A stretch of DNA of 33,178 nt from Candidatus Dojkabacteria bacterium (GCA_014729235.1 WJKH01000014.1:1-33178), one strand, 5' to 3'. Counted from the stretch's first letter, positions 21,096 to 29,810 are shown. The notes: generated by a model from the letters alone, not told the origin. Program-made: numbers and translations.

Positions 21096-21707
21096 TTATC
21101 GTGAATAGAACTCAATTATTAGGCTCTCTGTAATTCCTTCATCTATCATCTCCCGGTCAGGGAATTTCTCTACTTTAGCACCATTTTTTCCTTTGGAAAT
21201 CCACAGAGGAGTCTTAAAAAACATCTCTCCAGGTGCAAGCTTATTTTCTTTCAATGAAATCGTGTCCCCAATTTTTACCGGATATGAAGGTATGTTTATC
21301 ACCTTCCCATTAACCAGAACATGTTTGTGAGTAACGTATTGTCTTGCTTGACTTCTCGATGCAGCCAATCCCGAGAGATAAACTACATTATCAAGCCTTC
21401 TTTCAAGCAATTTCAAAAGCTCATACCCTTTATCTGAATTATTAACTTTTGAAAGTCTAACAGCCTCTTCATAGAGGTTTTTGAATTGTCTTTCGCGCAA
21501 GCCGTAAATTCTCTTTACCTTTTGTTTTTCGCGAAGTTGCATACCGTACTCGGATAATCTCACTCTTCTCTTATTTCCGTGTTGACCGGGTTCATATGGT
21601 TTTCGTTTGATTGCAGATTTTTCAGAAAACGAACGAGCACCTTTTAGGTGAAGCTCTACGCCTTCTCGCCTGCTTAGTTTCCCTTTTGGTCCTGTGTATC
21701 TACCCAC
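21096..21707 (-). CDS. rpsD: 30S ribosomal protein S4
   Basis: 203 residues. It nucleates 30S assembly on 16S rRNA and in many bacteria autoregulates the alpha operon. The N-terminal GRYTGPKGKLSRREG lacks the zinc-binding Cys set, so this is the zinc-independent type. The S4 RNA-binding domain is LERRLDNVVYLSGLAASRSQ with VLVNGKVINIPSY. The end LIIEFYSR is standard. Confidence 0.97.
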   Translation of the reverse strand: MGRYTGPKGKLSRREGVELHLKGARSFSEKSAIKRKPYEPGQHGNKRRVRLSEYGMQLREKQKVKRIYGLRERQFKNLYEEAVRLSKVNNSDKGYELLKLLERRLDNVVYLSGLAASRSQARQYVTHKHVLVNGKVINIPSYPVKIGDTISLKENKLAPGEMFFKTPLWISKGKNGAKVEKFPDREMIDEGITESLIIEFYSR

Positions 21708-21728
21708 TTCAATAAGTTATTAATTAAA

Positions 21729-22160
21729 CTATTTTCTAGGCTTTTTCCTAGGTCGACAGCCATTATGAGGAATTGAGGTTCTATCCACTAAAGCTGTTAT
21801 TCTTAATCCCGACGAATCCAACCCTTTTACTGCTGCATTTCTGCCGGATCCCGGGCCCACTATAAAGACCTTGACTTCATTAACTCCATATTTTTTATTT
21901 GCAATTTCACCTGCTGCTATTGCTGCCTTGGTTGCTGCAAATGCTGTGCTTTTCTTGGATCCTTTAAATCCAACGTGTGCAGGGCTCTTCTGTACGAGCG
22001 TAGCGCCATTTTGATCTGCAATTGTAATTATCGTGTTGTTAAAAGTAGCTTTAATATAAGCATTCCCAGATTTCACGGTCCTTCTGCGTGATTTTTTCTT
22101 GGTACCTTTGACCTTTTTCTTATCGGTCATCTTTTTCTTTGATTCTTTCTTTGCAGCCAC
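21729..22160 (-). CDS. rpsK: 30S ribosomal protein S11
   Basis: 143 residues. The core YIKATFNNTIITIADQNG, VFIVGPGSGRNAAVKGLDSS and the end SIPHNGCRPRKKPRK are typical of this platform protein. About 28 Lys/Arg-rich residues precede the usual start of the conserved domain. Confidence 0.97.
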   Translation of the reverse strand: MAAKKESKKKMTDKKKVKGTKKKSRRRTVKSGNAYIKATFNNTIITIADQNGATLVQKSPAHVGFKGSKKSTAFAATKAAIAAGEIANKKYGVNEVKVFIVGPGSGRNAAVKGLDSSGLRITALVDRTSIPHNGCRPRKKPRK

Positions 22161-22198
22161 TTTCTTAACTATTAATAAAATAAGCTAAACAATAAATA

Positions 22199-22582
22199 TC
22201 AAGTCTTTTCGAGTTTATGTTTTAAACCTCCGACAGGCATTGATTTACCTTTTCTCGTATGTGCATTGTGCCGGGTTCTCTGTCCTCGTACAGGGAGACC
22301 AAGCTTGTGTCTGATCCCTCTATAACAGGCAATATCCTTCAGGCGCTTTATGTTTCTCTTCACAACTTGCTTAAGCTCACCTTCAACTTGATATTGGGTC
22401 TCAATTATGTTTCTTAATTTAGTCAATTCGTCTGATGACAAATTTTTCACTTCTACATCGCCGTCAACTCCAGCCTTTTCAGCCACTTCAAGAGCTAAAG
22501 CCCGACCAATCCCATAAACATATGTCAGGGCTATTTTTACTTTTTTGTTATCAGGTATCTCTGTCCCAGCTATTCTTGCCAT
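22199..22582 (-). CDS. rpsM: 30S ribosomal protein S13
   Basis: 127 residues. MARIAGTEIPDNKKVKIALT with VYGIGRALA gives the N-terminal domain with its helix-turn-helix-like fold. The C-terminus RGIRHKLGLPVRGQRTR is the basic tail that reaches tRNA in the head of the 30S subunit. Confidence 0.97.
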   Translation of the reverse strand: MARIAGTEIPDNKKVKIALTYVYGIGRALALEVAEKAGVDGDVEVKNLSSDELTKLRNIIETQYQVEGELKQVVKRNIKRLKDIACYRGIRHKLGLPVRGQRTRHNAHTRKGKSMPVGGLKHKLEKT

Positions 22583-22607
22583 TTTTCTACGTATTTATCA
22601 ACTAAAC

Positions 22608-22724
22608 TTATCCTTGTCTCTGCTTGTGAGACGGATTTTTTCTACAGTAAACATAAATTCTACCCTTCCGGCGAACAATGTAGCAATGCTCACAAATTTT
22701 CTTAACGGATGCTCTTACTTTCAT
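22608..22724 (-). CDS. rpmJ: 50S ribosomal protein L36
   Basis: Too short for most ORF filters: 38 residues beginning [20 protein letters not shown]. The zinc site is complete with Cys11, Cys14, Cys27 and His33, so this is the zinc-containing form. It lies between IF-1 (11 bp) and S13 (25 bp), the classic position. Confidence 0.96.
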   Translation of the reverse strand: MKVRASVKKICEHCYIVRRKGRIYVYCRKNPSHKQRQG

Positions 22725-22735
22725 TTTACTAAGTG

Positions 22736-22972
22736 TTATTTTTTAAGTCTATAAACGATCCTTCCTCGCTTTGGATCATAAGGAGTTAACTCCATTCTGA
22801 CCATATCTCCCTCAAGGATCTTAATATAATTCATTCTCATCCTGCCAGCAAGATATCCCTCTACTTCATGTTTCGCACCATTCACCTCAATCTCAACTAT
22901 AAATTTGGTGTTCGGGAGACACTCTTTTACCACTCCTTCCACTTCCTTTACTTCATTTTTCTCCGTCGGCAT
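22736..22972 (-). CDS. infA: translation initiation factor IF-1
   Basis: 78-residue S1-type OB-fold protein. [39 protein letters not shown] and [14 protein letters not shown] are diagnostic. It binds the 30S A site during initiation. It follows adk directly, without the methionine aminopeptidase gene (map) that many bacteria keep between them. Confidence 0.97.
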   Translation of the reverse strand: MPTEKNEVKEVEGVVKECLPNTKFIVEIEVNGAKHEVEGYLAGRMRMNYIKILEGDMVRMELTPYDPKRGRIVYRLKK

Positions 22973-23050
22973 AGACTTTTTGTTTAAATATTACTTTTGT
23001 CTAAAGTCTTAGGTATTTTATCAGATATCTGCTTATTTTGCAATGTAATC

Positions 23051-23713
23051 TCAATCCTTACCCAGATCCATTACCTCTATAAACTCCTCATGAATTGCTT
23101 CAATACTCTGATCAGCATCAATTTCTTTCAAAACTCCTCTGCTTTGATATTCAGCTAAGATCGGCTCAATAGTTCTATTGTACTCCTGAATTCTTACTTT
23201 TACTATTTCCGGTTTATCGTCCTCTCGAGGAAACAATTTCCCATCATCATTATCACAAAATCCTTCTTTTTTCTCGGGCTTGTACTTCGAATGATAGATC
23301 GCACCGCAGACAGGACAAATCTTTCTCAAAGACATCCTCTCCACAGCCTTTTCTTCAGATAGTTTCAGGTGAATGAATAAATCCAGCTCACGCCCATACT
23401 TTTGCAAAAGGCTATCAAACAACGGAATCTGAGAAGGAGCTCTAACAGCGGATACAAAAATCCAGTCCTCTTTTTCACTAAATAATTGAATCCATTTTGC
23501 CAGCATTTTATAAACCAAATCTGCAGGTACCCATTTTCCTTCTCCCCAGTACTTATGAGCCTCAAGACCATCAGCAGTTCTTTGCTGAAAATTGGTCCGA
23601 AACATATCACCCGTAGCAATTCGTTCAAATTTATTTGGAAATTTTTCAACGAGCTTATTGATCTGAGTATCTTTCCCTGATCCTGACGGGCCATGGATCA
23701 TAAAAGTTTTCAT
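23051..23713 (-). CDS. adk: adenylate kinase, divergent, zinc-lid type
   Basis: 220 residues; interconverts ATP + AMP and 2 ADP. The P-loop is GPSGSGKDT (8-16), the AMP-site segment is RIATGDMFRT, and the lid has a zinc-type pattern, CPVCGAIY...GFCDNDD, with Cys-x2-Cys and Cys-x2-Asp. The usual GFPR motif is replaced by a VSAVRAPSQIPLF stretch that keeps the Arg, so the AMP pocket is unusual. Its place between secY and infA supports adk over another nucleoside monophosphate kinase. Confidence 0.85.
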   Translation of the reverse strand: MKTFMIHGPSGSGKDTQINKLVEKFPNKFERIATGDMFRTNFQQRTADGLEAHKYWGEGKWVPADLVYKMLAKWIQLFSEKEDWIFVSAVRAPSQIPLFDSLLQKYGRELDLFIHLKLSEEKAVERMSLRKICPVCGAIYHSKYKPEKKEGFCDNDDGKLFPREDDKPEIVKVRIQEYNRTIEPILAEYQSRGVLKEIDADQSIEAIHEEFIEVMDLGKD

Positions 23714-23730
23714 ACCAAAACAACGTTTAA

Positions 23731-25029
23731 TTAAAGATACTTATCATAACCTCTAACCACCACCATCGATTCAACCTGCCTCTTCATCTCAAGCACCGCA
23801 CCAATTGCAATTAGTAATCCCGTTCCGGACACCAGACTTACTTTGATAAAATCAACATTAGTTAGCAGATTAGGCAAGATAGCAAGAAACGCCAGAAATA
23901 CTGAACCCACTGCTGTCAGCCTATAAACTGCCCTTCTCAAGTAATCAGCAGTGGCTTTTCCAGGTCTAACCCCCGGAATAAATGCGCCTGATTTTTGTAA
24001 ATTTTCAGCGTACTCTTCCGTATTAAAAACGACTGTTACATAAAAGAACGCAAATAGTATTATCAAGACAAAAAGGCCAATATTCTGAATCCACGGGTCA
24101 GTAGATTTTTGAGTTATCCACAAAGCAATTTCATTAGCTTTATCAGAGAAATTTTGCCCCCTGATAAAATCCGCTATAAGTCTCGGAAAATAGAAAAGCG
24201 AAGTAGCGAAAATGACAGGCATCACACCAAATTGAGTTAACTTTAATGGAATATAACTTTCATAAACTGACCCCGTCCGTACACGCTTGGAGTACATAAC
24301 TTTAATCTTTCGCTCAGCTTCTGATAGATATATTACCATTGCAATCAGGAAAATATAGATAGCAACAATCATTACAATTTCCCAAAAATCATTGTACTGG
24401 GTTCCCCGGATGAATAAATAAGGGATGTTTGAAACAATTCCGTAGAAAATCAATAAAGTTGAGCCCCCACCCAAAGCACTTTCGGAAACCAGCTCACTTA
24501 ACCACATCATAAAAATTGAGCCTGCAGTAAGAGTTGAAAACATAGTAATAAGCTGCAAAGTAGACAAGTCCCCAATCAATGGCTGTCCTGTTGCATCAGG
24601 GATTCCCCGCAAAGCCGAATAAATCATAAATGACTGCAAAATAGCCAGTGGAACTGTCAAATACCTTGTATACATGCTAATTACCCGCCGTCCCTGCATA
24701 CCCTCTTTACGTAATTGCTCTAGCTTAGGAATAATTGTACTTAGAAGTTGAAGAATAACAGAAGCATTGATATAAGGACCTAATCCAATGACTATCACTG
24801 AAGCCTGCTCCAAAGCCGATGAAGAGCCCATAGCTGCAACTTCAGTAAAGCTGCTTCCTTCAAATAATTTCTTAATTGCATCACCCTTGATGCCTACCAC
24901 CGGAATTGATGACAGGATTCTAAAAACCACTAAAATCCCTATTGAATAGAGAATCTTCGACATAATCTCCTTGGATTTAAGGATTTTATTGAAAGTTTTT
25001 AGTAATTTTTGAGCCGGATTATCTTTCAT
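23731..25029 (-). CDS. secY: protein translocase subunit SecY
   Basis: 432 residues with about ten membrane helices forming the Sec channel. Landmarks are SIPVVGIKGDAIK near the N-terminus, the plug and second-helix region ALEQASVIVIGLGPYINASV, RKEGMQGRRVISMYTRYLT, PLKLTQFGVMPVIFA and PGVRPGKATADYLRRAVYRL, followed by the C-terminal cytoplasmic helix. It moves the surface proteins encoded elsewhere in this window. In the spc operon between L15 and adk. Confidence 0.98.
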   Translation of the reverse strand: MKDNPAQKLLKTFNKILKSKEIMSKILYSIGILVVFRILSSIPVVGIKGDAIKKLFEGSSFTEVAAMGSSSALEQASVIVIGLGPYINASVILQLLSTIIPKLEQLRKEGMQGRRVISMYTRYLTVPLAILQSFMIYSALRGIPDATGQPLIGDLSTLQLITMFSTLTAGSIFMMWLSELVSESALGGGSTLLIFYGIVSNIPYLFIRGTQYNDFWEIVMIVAIYIFLIAMVIYLSEAERKIKVMYSKRVRTGSVYESYIPLKLTQFGVMPVIFATSLFYFPRLIADFIRGQNFSDKANEIALWITQKSTDPWIQNIGLFVLIILFAFFYVTVVFNTEEYAENLQKSGAFIPGVRPGKATADYLRRAVYRLTAVGSVFLAFLAILPNLLTNVDFIKVSLVSGTGLLIAIGAVLEMKRQVESMVVVRGYDKYL

Positions 25030-25047
25030 AAATTGCCTGTCTTGGGG

Positions 25048-25488
25048 CTATTTGATAGTTCCCTTACTTGCCAGTATCTTTTCCCTGGCTGTCTCAGATA
25101 CAGGAATACCTTCGATAGTTAGCTTTTTGGTAAGATCTCCATAGCCCAGTATCTTAGTTGATTTCACATCTTTGTGTACCAAAGTTTTTTCTTTCAGTAT
25201 TTTAAGAGTAACTTTGTCCCCATCCTTAAAAACCTGCTCCAGGTCAGAGACATTTACAGCCTTGTGCTTATCTTTTCCAACTCGCTTGAAACCCCTGAAC
25301 TTTGGGAGTCTTTTATACAGAGGGACATTTCCACCTTCAAAAAAGATCATTGACTTATGACCGGATCTAGAAAGCTGGCCTTTTTGACCTCGTCCGACTG
25401 TGTGTCCTCCGGAATTACTACCATAGCCTCGTCCCAGTCTCTTCTTGGGCATTTTTCGATTTTTTCTTCTTTTCAATTTGTGTAACAT
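25048..25488 (-). CDS. rplO: 50S ribosomal protein L15
   Basis: 146 residues. The Gly-rich N-terminus KRLGRGYGSNSGGHTVGRGQ with KGQLSRSGHK and FFEGGNVPLYKRLPKFRGF is diagnostic. Only 30 bp separate it from S5, so no rpmD (L30) gene lies between them, as in CPR bacteria generally. Confidence 0.97.
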   Translation of the reverse strand: MLHKLKRRKNRKMPKKRLGRGYGSNSGGHTVGRGQKGQLSRSGHKSMIFFEGGNVPLYKRLPKFRGFKRVGKDKHKAVNVSDLEQVFKDGDKVTLKILKEKTLVHKDVKSTKILGYGDLTKKLTIEGIPVSETAREKILASKGTIK

Positions 25489-25518
25489 TGACTTTTGAAT
25501 TTCTTAGCTCAAACTAAA

Positions 25519-26331
25519 TTACTTATTTTTTGTTTCTTTCTTAGACTTACTTTTGCTTTTTTCAGATTTTCCAGCTTTCTCTGCTGCGTTTTTCTCAGCT
25601 TTCGCTGGCTGCTTTTTGCTTGAATTCTTGTCCTCTTTATTTGCCTTCGCTACAGACTTTTTACTATCTTTCTTGTTTTTTGTGTTCTTAGCTTTATGTG
25701 AAGACTTTTTCCCTCCACTATAAGAACCGGATCTACGCTTCGATCTTCCATTATTTCTCTTGTTTCGGCGCTTTTTGCGCTCCTCTTCATCAGCTTCCCG
25801 CTTGGCCTGGATTCGATCCTTCATTTTGTTCATGTTTTCAATAACTCTTTTTGATCGAAGCTTTTGCAAAGCTTCAAAGACACAATAAGTATTGGATATC
25901 AAGTCATCAGATCCTAATTGCTTTACATAAACATTTTCAATTCCAGCCAACTCTGTCAATGCACGCCCTGCTGGTCCAGCAATAACGCCTGTTCCGGGTT
26001 TTGCCGGGCGCATAATTATCCTGGCTGCCTTGTGTTTATGGTTTACCGCATGAGGAATTGTATCCCCAACAACTTGAATTTTAACCATGTTCTTTTCCGC
26101 CTTTCGAGTCGCCTTTTGGATAGCACTTCTAGGATCCGAACCCTTACCTAAAGCTACTCCCACAGAGCCTTTTTTATTACCACAAACTACCATAGCGCTG
26201 AAGTTCAACCGTCTTCCACCGGAGTAGACCTTTGCTACACGACGGATTGAGATTGTCTTCGAAGGAGTCCTGGATTCTCTCCTCTGCCTTCTATTCCCTC
26301 TCCTTCCTTTGTTTCCTTGATTAAATGCCAT
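25519..26331 (-). CDS. rpsE: 30S ribosomal protein S5 with long basic tail
   Basis: 270 residues. The S5 core (about 20-165) has ISIRRVAKVYSGGRRLNFSA and VVCGNKKGSVGVALGKGSD in the dsRNA-binding-like domain, then IIMRPAKPGTGVIAGPAGRA. After about residue 170 comes a tail of roughly 100 residues, almost entirely Lys, Ser, Asn and Glu, which no usual S5 (about 165 aa) has. The tail lies at the mRNA-entry side of the ribosome, where S3, S4 and S5 form the helicase site. Confidence 0.96.
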   Translation of the reverse strand: MAFNQGNKGRRGNRRQRRESRTPSKTISIRRVAKVYSGGRRLNFSAMVVCGNKKGSVGVALGKGSDPRSAIQKATRKAEKNMVKIQVVGDTIPHAVNHKHKAARIIMRPAKPGTGVIAGPAGRALTELAGIENVYVKQLGSDDLISNTYCVFEALQKLRSKRVIENMNKMKDRIQAKREADEEERKKRRNKRNNGRSKRRSGSYSGGKKSSHKAKNTKNKKDSKKSVAKANKEDKNSSKKQPAKAEKNAAEKAGKSEKSKSKSKKETKNK

Positions 26332-26346
26332 TTTCAGAAATTATAA

Positions 26347-26673
26347 TTAAATTGAAATACCTGTTTTTGTAAGCCCTTCTGCAACAGCTTTCACAACCCC
26401 ATGAAATTTGTAGCCACTCCGATCAAAAACAGCTGTTTTAATTTTCTTTTTATTAAGCTCTTTCCCAAGCTTCTCCCCGAGCTTTTCCGCTTCATTAATT
26501 TTCCGCTCACCAACAAAAGACTTTATTACAACATTATTATCATCATCAGCCGCACCAACATATATCTTGCGGTTACTTTTAAAGACAAAAACCCTTGGCC
26601 GATCAGAAGTCCCGTTAACCGTCTGTCTGATGTGCCTTTTTCTTCTTTCTCGTGACTCTTTTCTAGATTTCAT
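26347..26673 (-). CDS. rplR: 50S ribosomal protein L18
   Basis: 108 residues, a 5S rRNA-binding protein. RKRHIRQTVNGTSDRPRVFV and SNRKIYVGAADDD give the N-terminal part, and the end FDRSGYKFHGVVKAVAEGLT is the most conserved stretch. Spaced 15 bp before S5. Confidence 0.96.
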   Translation of the reverse strand: MKSRKESRERRKRHIRQTVNGTSDRPRVFVFKSNRKIYVGAADDDNNVVIKSFVGERKINEAEKLGEKLGKELNKKKIKTAVFDRSGYKFHGVVKAVAEGLTKTGISI

Positions 26674-26709
26674 ATACTTATCAAATAGAATTAATATTTA
26701 CTTACTCAA

Positions 26710-27258
26710 CTACTCAGCTCCAATAACCGCTGACTTCGAACTCTTGCGCCGAACAACCTCATCAGAATACTTAATTCCTTTTCCTTTGTATGGCTCAGGT
26801 TTTCGAAGACTCCGAATCTTTGCTGCATATTCACCAACTAATTGTTTATCAACACCATTAATAGTTATTGTCGTCTCATCGGGCATATCAACTTCAAGCC
26901 CTTCGGGAACTTCCATCAAAATTGGATGAGTAAACCCAAGAGAAAGGTTCAATTTACCTGCTTCCATTTTGCCTCTATAACCCACACCTACTATTTCAAG
27001 CTTTTTCTCATAGCCATTTTTCACACCATAAACTGCATTTTCAACAAGCATTCGATATGTTCCGTGAAGTGATTTGGAAAGCTTTTCTTCATCAGACCTC
27101 TCCACGATAACTTCATCTCCTTCAACTTTAGCATTAATTTGCCAAGGCAGCTCAACCAGCATCTCGCCTTTTGGCCCTTTGATCTTAACCTCTTTCTTGA
27201 CGATTTCAACTTCAACTCCTTCTTCAATTGTGACAGGCTGATTTCCAATTCTTGACAC
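26710..27258 (-). CDS. rplF: 50S ribosomal protein L6
   Basis: 182 residues in two related domains. Conserved are MSRIGNQPVTIEEGVEVEIV at the start, KGPKGEMLVELP, GVGYRGKMEAGKLNLSLGFTHP in the middle and RKPEPYKGKGIKY in the second domain. L6 lies near the sarcin-ricin loop and the factor-binding site. Confidence 0.97.
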   Translation of the reverse strand: MSRIGNQPVTIEEGVEVEIVKKEVKIKGPKGEMLVELPWQINAKVEGDEVIVERSDEEKLSKSLHGTYRMLVENAVYGVKNGYEKKLEIVGVGYRGKMEAGKLNLSLGFTHPILMEVPEGLEVDMPDETTITINGVDKQLVGEYAAKIRSLRKPEPYKGKGIKYSDEVVRRKSSKSAVIGAE

Positions 27259-27279
27259 GATTCTACAAATAAAAATTAA

Positions 27280-27660
27280 TTACCAGACTTTACACAAATA
27301 TTCACCACCCAATCCCATAGACTTAGCTACAGGAGATGCCATAACACCTTTCGAAGTACTGATTATGCCGATACCACGGCCATTTAGCACAGGTGTTATA
27401 TCCCTTGCTTTCACATAAATTCTCTGCCCCGGAGAGCTTACCCTCTCAATGTGGGTGAGAAAACTGCTCTCATCTTCAAGATATTTCAAAGTGACAGTAA
27501 TTTCACCTTCTTGAACTTCAAATTCATTTATCATTTCCTCTTGTTTCAAAACGTTCAGAGCCTCCTCAATCATATTTGAGTGCTTCAACACGACCTCTTT
27601 TTTACCTACAGCCAAAGCGTTTTTTATTCTTGCTAAAGCATCTGCAAAAGTATCTACCAT
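27280..27660 (-). CDS. rpsH: 30S ribosomal protein S8
   Basis: 126 residues, a primary 16S rRNA binder; in E. coli it represses the spc operon by binding the L5 mRNA. DTFADALARIKNALAVGKKE at the start and the C-terminal STSKGVMASPVAKSMGLGGE with YLCKVW are diagnostic. Confidence 0.97.
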   Translation of the reverse strand: MVDTFADALARIKNALAVGKKEVVLKHSNMIEEALNVLKQEEMINEFEVQEGEITVTLKYLEDESSFLTHIERVSSPGQRIYVKARDITPVLNGRGIGIISTSKGVMASPVAKSMGLGGEYLCKVW

Positions 27661-27664
27661 ATTT

Positions 27665-27859
27665 TTACCAACTTGATTTAATTACTCCGGGAATTTTGCC
27701 TTCATGAGCTAATTTCCGGAAACAAATTCTACAAAGACTAAATTTTCGCATGTATCCCCGTGCACGTCCACACAATTTGCACCTGTTGAAGCTCTTTGTG
27801 CTATGCTTAGCCTTTTTCTTTAATTTTCTAGCTTTATGCTCCTGTGCCGCTGTTGACAT
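27665..27859 (-). CDS. rpsN: 30S ribosomal protein S14, zinc type
   Basis: 64 residues. The zinc ribbon is Cys27-x2-Cys30 and Cys43-x2-Cys46 in [20 protein letters not shown]. The end is IPGVIKSSW. This is the short zinc-binding (C+) form, not the long 100-residue type. Placed between L5 and S8 as in the spc operon, only 4 bp before S8. Confidence 0.97.
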   Translation of the reverse strand: MSTAAQEHKARKLKKKAKHSTKSFNRCKLCGRARGYMRKFSLCRICFRKLAHEGKIPGVIKSSW

Positions 27860-27878
27860 TTAAAATTTGATATATAAA

Positions 27879-28556
27879 TTACTTATTTTCACCTGCTTCT
27901 TCATTAGTTTTCTCGTCTTTATCTCCGGCCTTCTCCTCAGAAGATTCAGATTCATCTTCAGACTGAGGTTTGGGCTCTTCAACTTCAGCTTCTTTCTTCT
28001 GCACAATCTGTGCAAAAGGAAATCCAAACTTTTCAAGAAACTTTTTGCTATCTTCATCACTTAATGACTTAATCACCAAGATAACCTGTAAACTTCGGAC
28101 TTTCTGGACTTTATTGGTATCAATCTCCGGAAACACCGTATGCTCTTCAATCCCAACTGAGTAATTCCCGCTTCCATCAAATGCTTTCGGAGGCAGTCCT
28201 CGAAAGTCCTTGACTCTCGGAAATACAATATTCACCAATTTATCAAAGAAATACCACATACGGTCACCTCTAAGCGTAACCTTTGCTCCGATTTCCTGTC
28301 CCTTTCGGATCTTAAATGTTGAAATCGCCTTCTTAGCCTTTGTAATAATCGGCTTCTGGCCAGAAATTTTTGTAAGAATCTCAACAACTTCTTCCAGAGC
28401 AACTTTATTGTCTACAGCCTCACCGACTCCTGAATTTATAACAATCTTCTTGAGGTGCGGAACTGCCATAATTGAAGCATACTCAAGCTCCTTCTGAAGT
28501 TCTTTAGCTATTTTTTTGTTAAATTCCTCTTTTAACCGAGGTTTAGTTTTTTCCAT
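27879..28556 (-). CDS. rplE: 50S ribosomal protein L5 with acidic tail
   Basis: 225 residues. Core: VPHLKKIVINSGVGEAVDNK, GQKPIITKAKKAISTFKIRK, IGAKVTLRGDRMWYFFDKLV and DFRGLPPKAFDGSGNYSVGI. It binds 5S rRNA and touches the P-site tRNA. About 37 residues after position 188 form a Glu/Asp/Ser/Lys-rich tail not found in standard L5 (about 180 aa). Confidence 0.96.
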   Translation of the reverse strand: MEKTKPRLKEEFNKKIAKELQKELEYASIMAVPHLKKIVINSGVGEAVDNKVALEEVVEILTKISGQKPIITKAKKAISTFKIRKGQEIGAKVTLRGDRMWYFFDKLVNIVFPRVKDFRGLPPKAFDGSGNYSVGIEEHTVFPEIDTNKVQKVRSLQVILVIKSLSDEDSKKFLEKFGFPFAQIVQKKEAEVEEPKPQSEDESESSEEKAGDKDEKTNEEAGENK

Positions 28557-28571
28557 TTGTTTAATATTACT

Positions 28572-29066
28572 TTACATATCTCCCTGTTTACGATAACTCT
28601 GAGCCTTCTCAACTTTTACAGGCCCCTTAACTTTCTTGGTCCCTTTCTTCAAATCATCGACTTGCTTCTCGTCTCCCTTATCAATATCTCCGGCAACCTT
28701 AACCTTAGGCGCTTTCTTGGATTTTTTGTCCGATTTCTCGCTCTTCACCTCTGCACCTGACTCAATCTCCTTATTACACTTTTTACAAATTCGTACTTTT
28801 CCATCTTTATCAGCCTTGAACCCTATTCTTGTAGGTTTTTCACAATTTGGACAGATAACCATTACTTTCGAAACAGCTACGGGCTTGATTATCTCTGCAA
28901 TTTGTGACTCAACGTCTCGATTATTTCCTTTAATGTGCTTTTTGTAAACATTAACATCTTCAACAACTACCATCCCCTTGGACTTTAGGACTCGAAGGAC
29001 ATTTCCTGTCTTTCCTCGATTCTTTCCGTATAAAACTTTTACTTTATCTCCGACTCTTACCTTCAT
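28572..29066 (-). CDS. rplX: 50S ribosomal protein L24 with zinc motif and long tail
   Basis: 164 residues. The N-terminal KOW domain is VRVGDKVKVLYGKNRGKTGN (3-22). A zinc-ribbon-like ICPNCEKPTRIGF with VRICKKCNKE (Cys72, Cys75, Cys94, Cys97) follows, as in several bacterial L24 proteins. After residue 103 a tail of about 60 residues, rich in Lys, Asp and Ser, extends the protein well past the usual 105. L24 stands at the exit of the peptide tunnel, close to where the missing L29 would sit. Confidence 0.95.
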   Translation of the reverse strand: MKVRVGDKVKVLYGKNRGKTGNVLRVLKSKGMVVVEDVNVYKKHIKGNNRDVESQIAEIIKPVAVSKVMVICPNCEKPTRIGFKADKDGKVRICKKCNKEIESGAEVKSEKSDKKSKKAPKVKVAGDIDKGDEKQVDDLKKGTKKVKGPVKVEKAQSYRKQGDM

Positions 29067-29068
29067 GT

Positions 29069-29461
29069 TTATAATACTTCCGGTGCTAATGAAATTATCT
29101 TATCAAAACCCTTTTCTTTCAACTCTCGAGCTACCGGTCCAAAAATTCGAGTACCTCTTGGCATTTTTTTGGCTCCATCACTCTCTAAAATTATCACTGC
29201 ATTATCATCAAATCTAATATAAGACCCATCTTTCCTCTTCAATTCTTTATTAGTTCGGGCCACAACAGCTTTACAGATCTCATGCTTCTTTACATTTGAG
29301 CGAGGCAAAGCGTCTTGAACCGATACAACAACCGCATCTCCAATTCCTGCCCATCTCTTTCTTGAATAACCTCGTATACCAATCACCTTCGCAAGTCTGG
29401 CTCCCGAGTTATCCGCTACTTTTACTTTACTTCCTATCTTAACCACAGTTTCAAAATACAA
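29069..29461 (-). CDS. rplN: 50S ribosomal protein L14
   Basis: 130 residues. [32 protein letters not shown]-type wording ([18 protein letters not shown]) and [20 protein letters not shown] with [10 protein letters not shown] are diagnostic. The N-terminus is some 6 residues longer than usual. It ends 2 bp before L24, so the two are tightly coupled. L14 binds 16S rRNA across the subunit interface. Confidence 0.97.
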   Translation of the reverse strand: MYFETVVKIGSKVKVADNSGARLAKVIGIRGYSRKRWAGIGDAVVVSVQDALPRSNVKKHEICKAVVARTNKELKRKDGSYIRFDDNAVIILESDGAKKMPRGTRIFGPVARELKEKGFDKIISLAPEVL

Positions 29462-29467
29462 AACTAA

Positions 29468-29728
29468 TTATTTACCTTCAACTACTCTGCATTTAACGTT
29501 TTTACTTATAGGTCTGCACTCCTCAATTGTTACTTCACTTCCGATTTTGTGATCTTTCTCAGTATGAGCAAAATATATCTTGGTTTCTTTCATGACCTTT
29601 TTATATCTCGGATGACGAACAAGTCTTGTTACCTCAACCTTGACCGTCTTCTGCATTTTATTGCCTACAACAGTTCCTGTCATTCGATTTTTATTACTTT
29701 TCCCTGCCGTTTCAGTATCTTTAGCCAT
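29468..29728 (-). CDS. rpsQ: 30S ribosomal protein S17
   Basis: 86 residues. An OB-fold 16S-binding protein: RMTGTVVGNKMQKTVKVEVT, HPRYKKVMKETKIYFAHTE and IGSEVTIEECRPISKNVKCR are diagnostic. It is normally preceded by L29; here 82 bp with a promoter come instead. The first 14 residues form a polar extension. Confidence 0.97.
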   Translation of the reverse strand: MAKDTETAGKSNKNRMTGTVVGNKMQKTVKVEVTRLVRHPRYKKVMKETKIYFAHTEKDHKIGSEVTIEECRPISKNVKCRVVEGK

Positions 29729-29762
29729 TTTTCACAATATTTAACTTATAGACTGATCTACG

Positions 29763-29791
29763 ATTGTACCATTATTCCAAGCTTTTTACAA
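29763..29791 (-). promoter_or_regulatory. internal promoter between L16 and S17
   Basis: Minus strand TTGTAA (29791-29786), a 17-bp spacer and TACAAT (29768-29763) preceded by the extended TGG. The predicted start is near 29756, about 28 bases before rpsQ. The 82-bp gap 29729-29810 has no room for the L29 gene. Confidence 0.6.
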
Positions 29792-29810
29792 TTTTTAAGA
29801 TGCAATTTAA

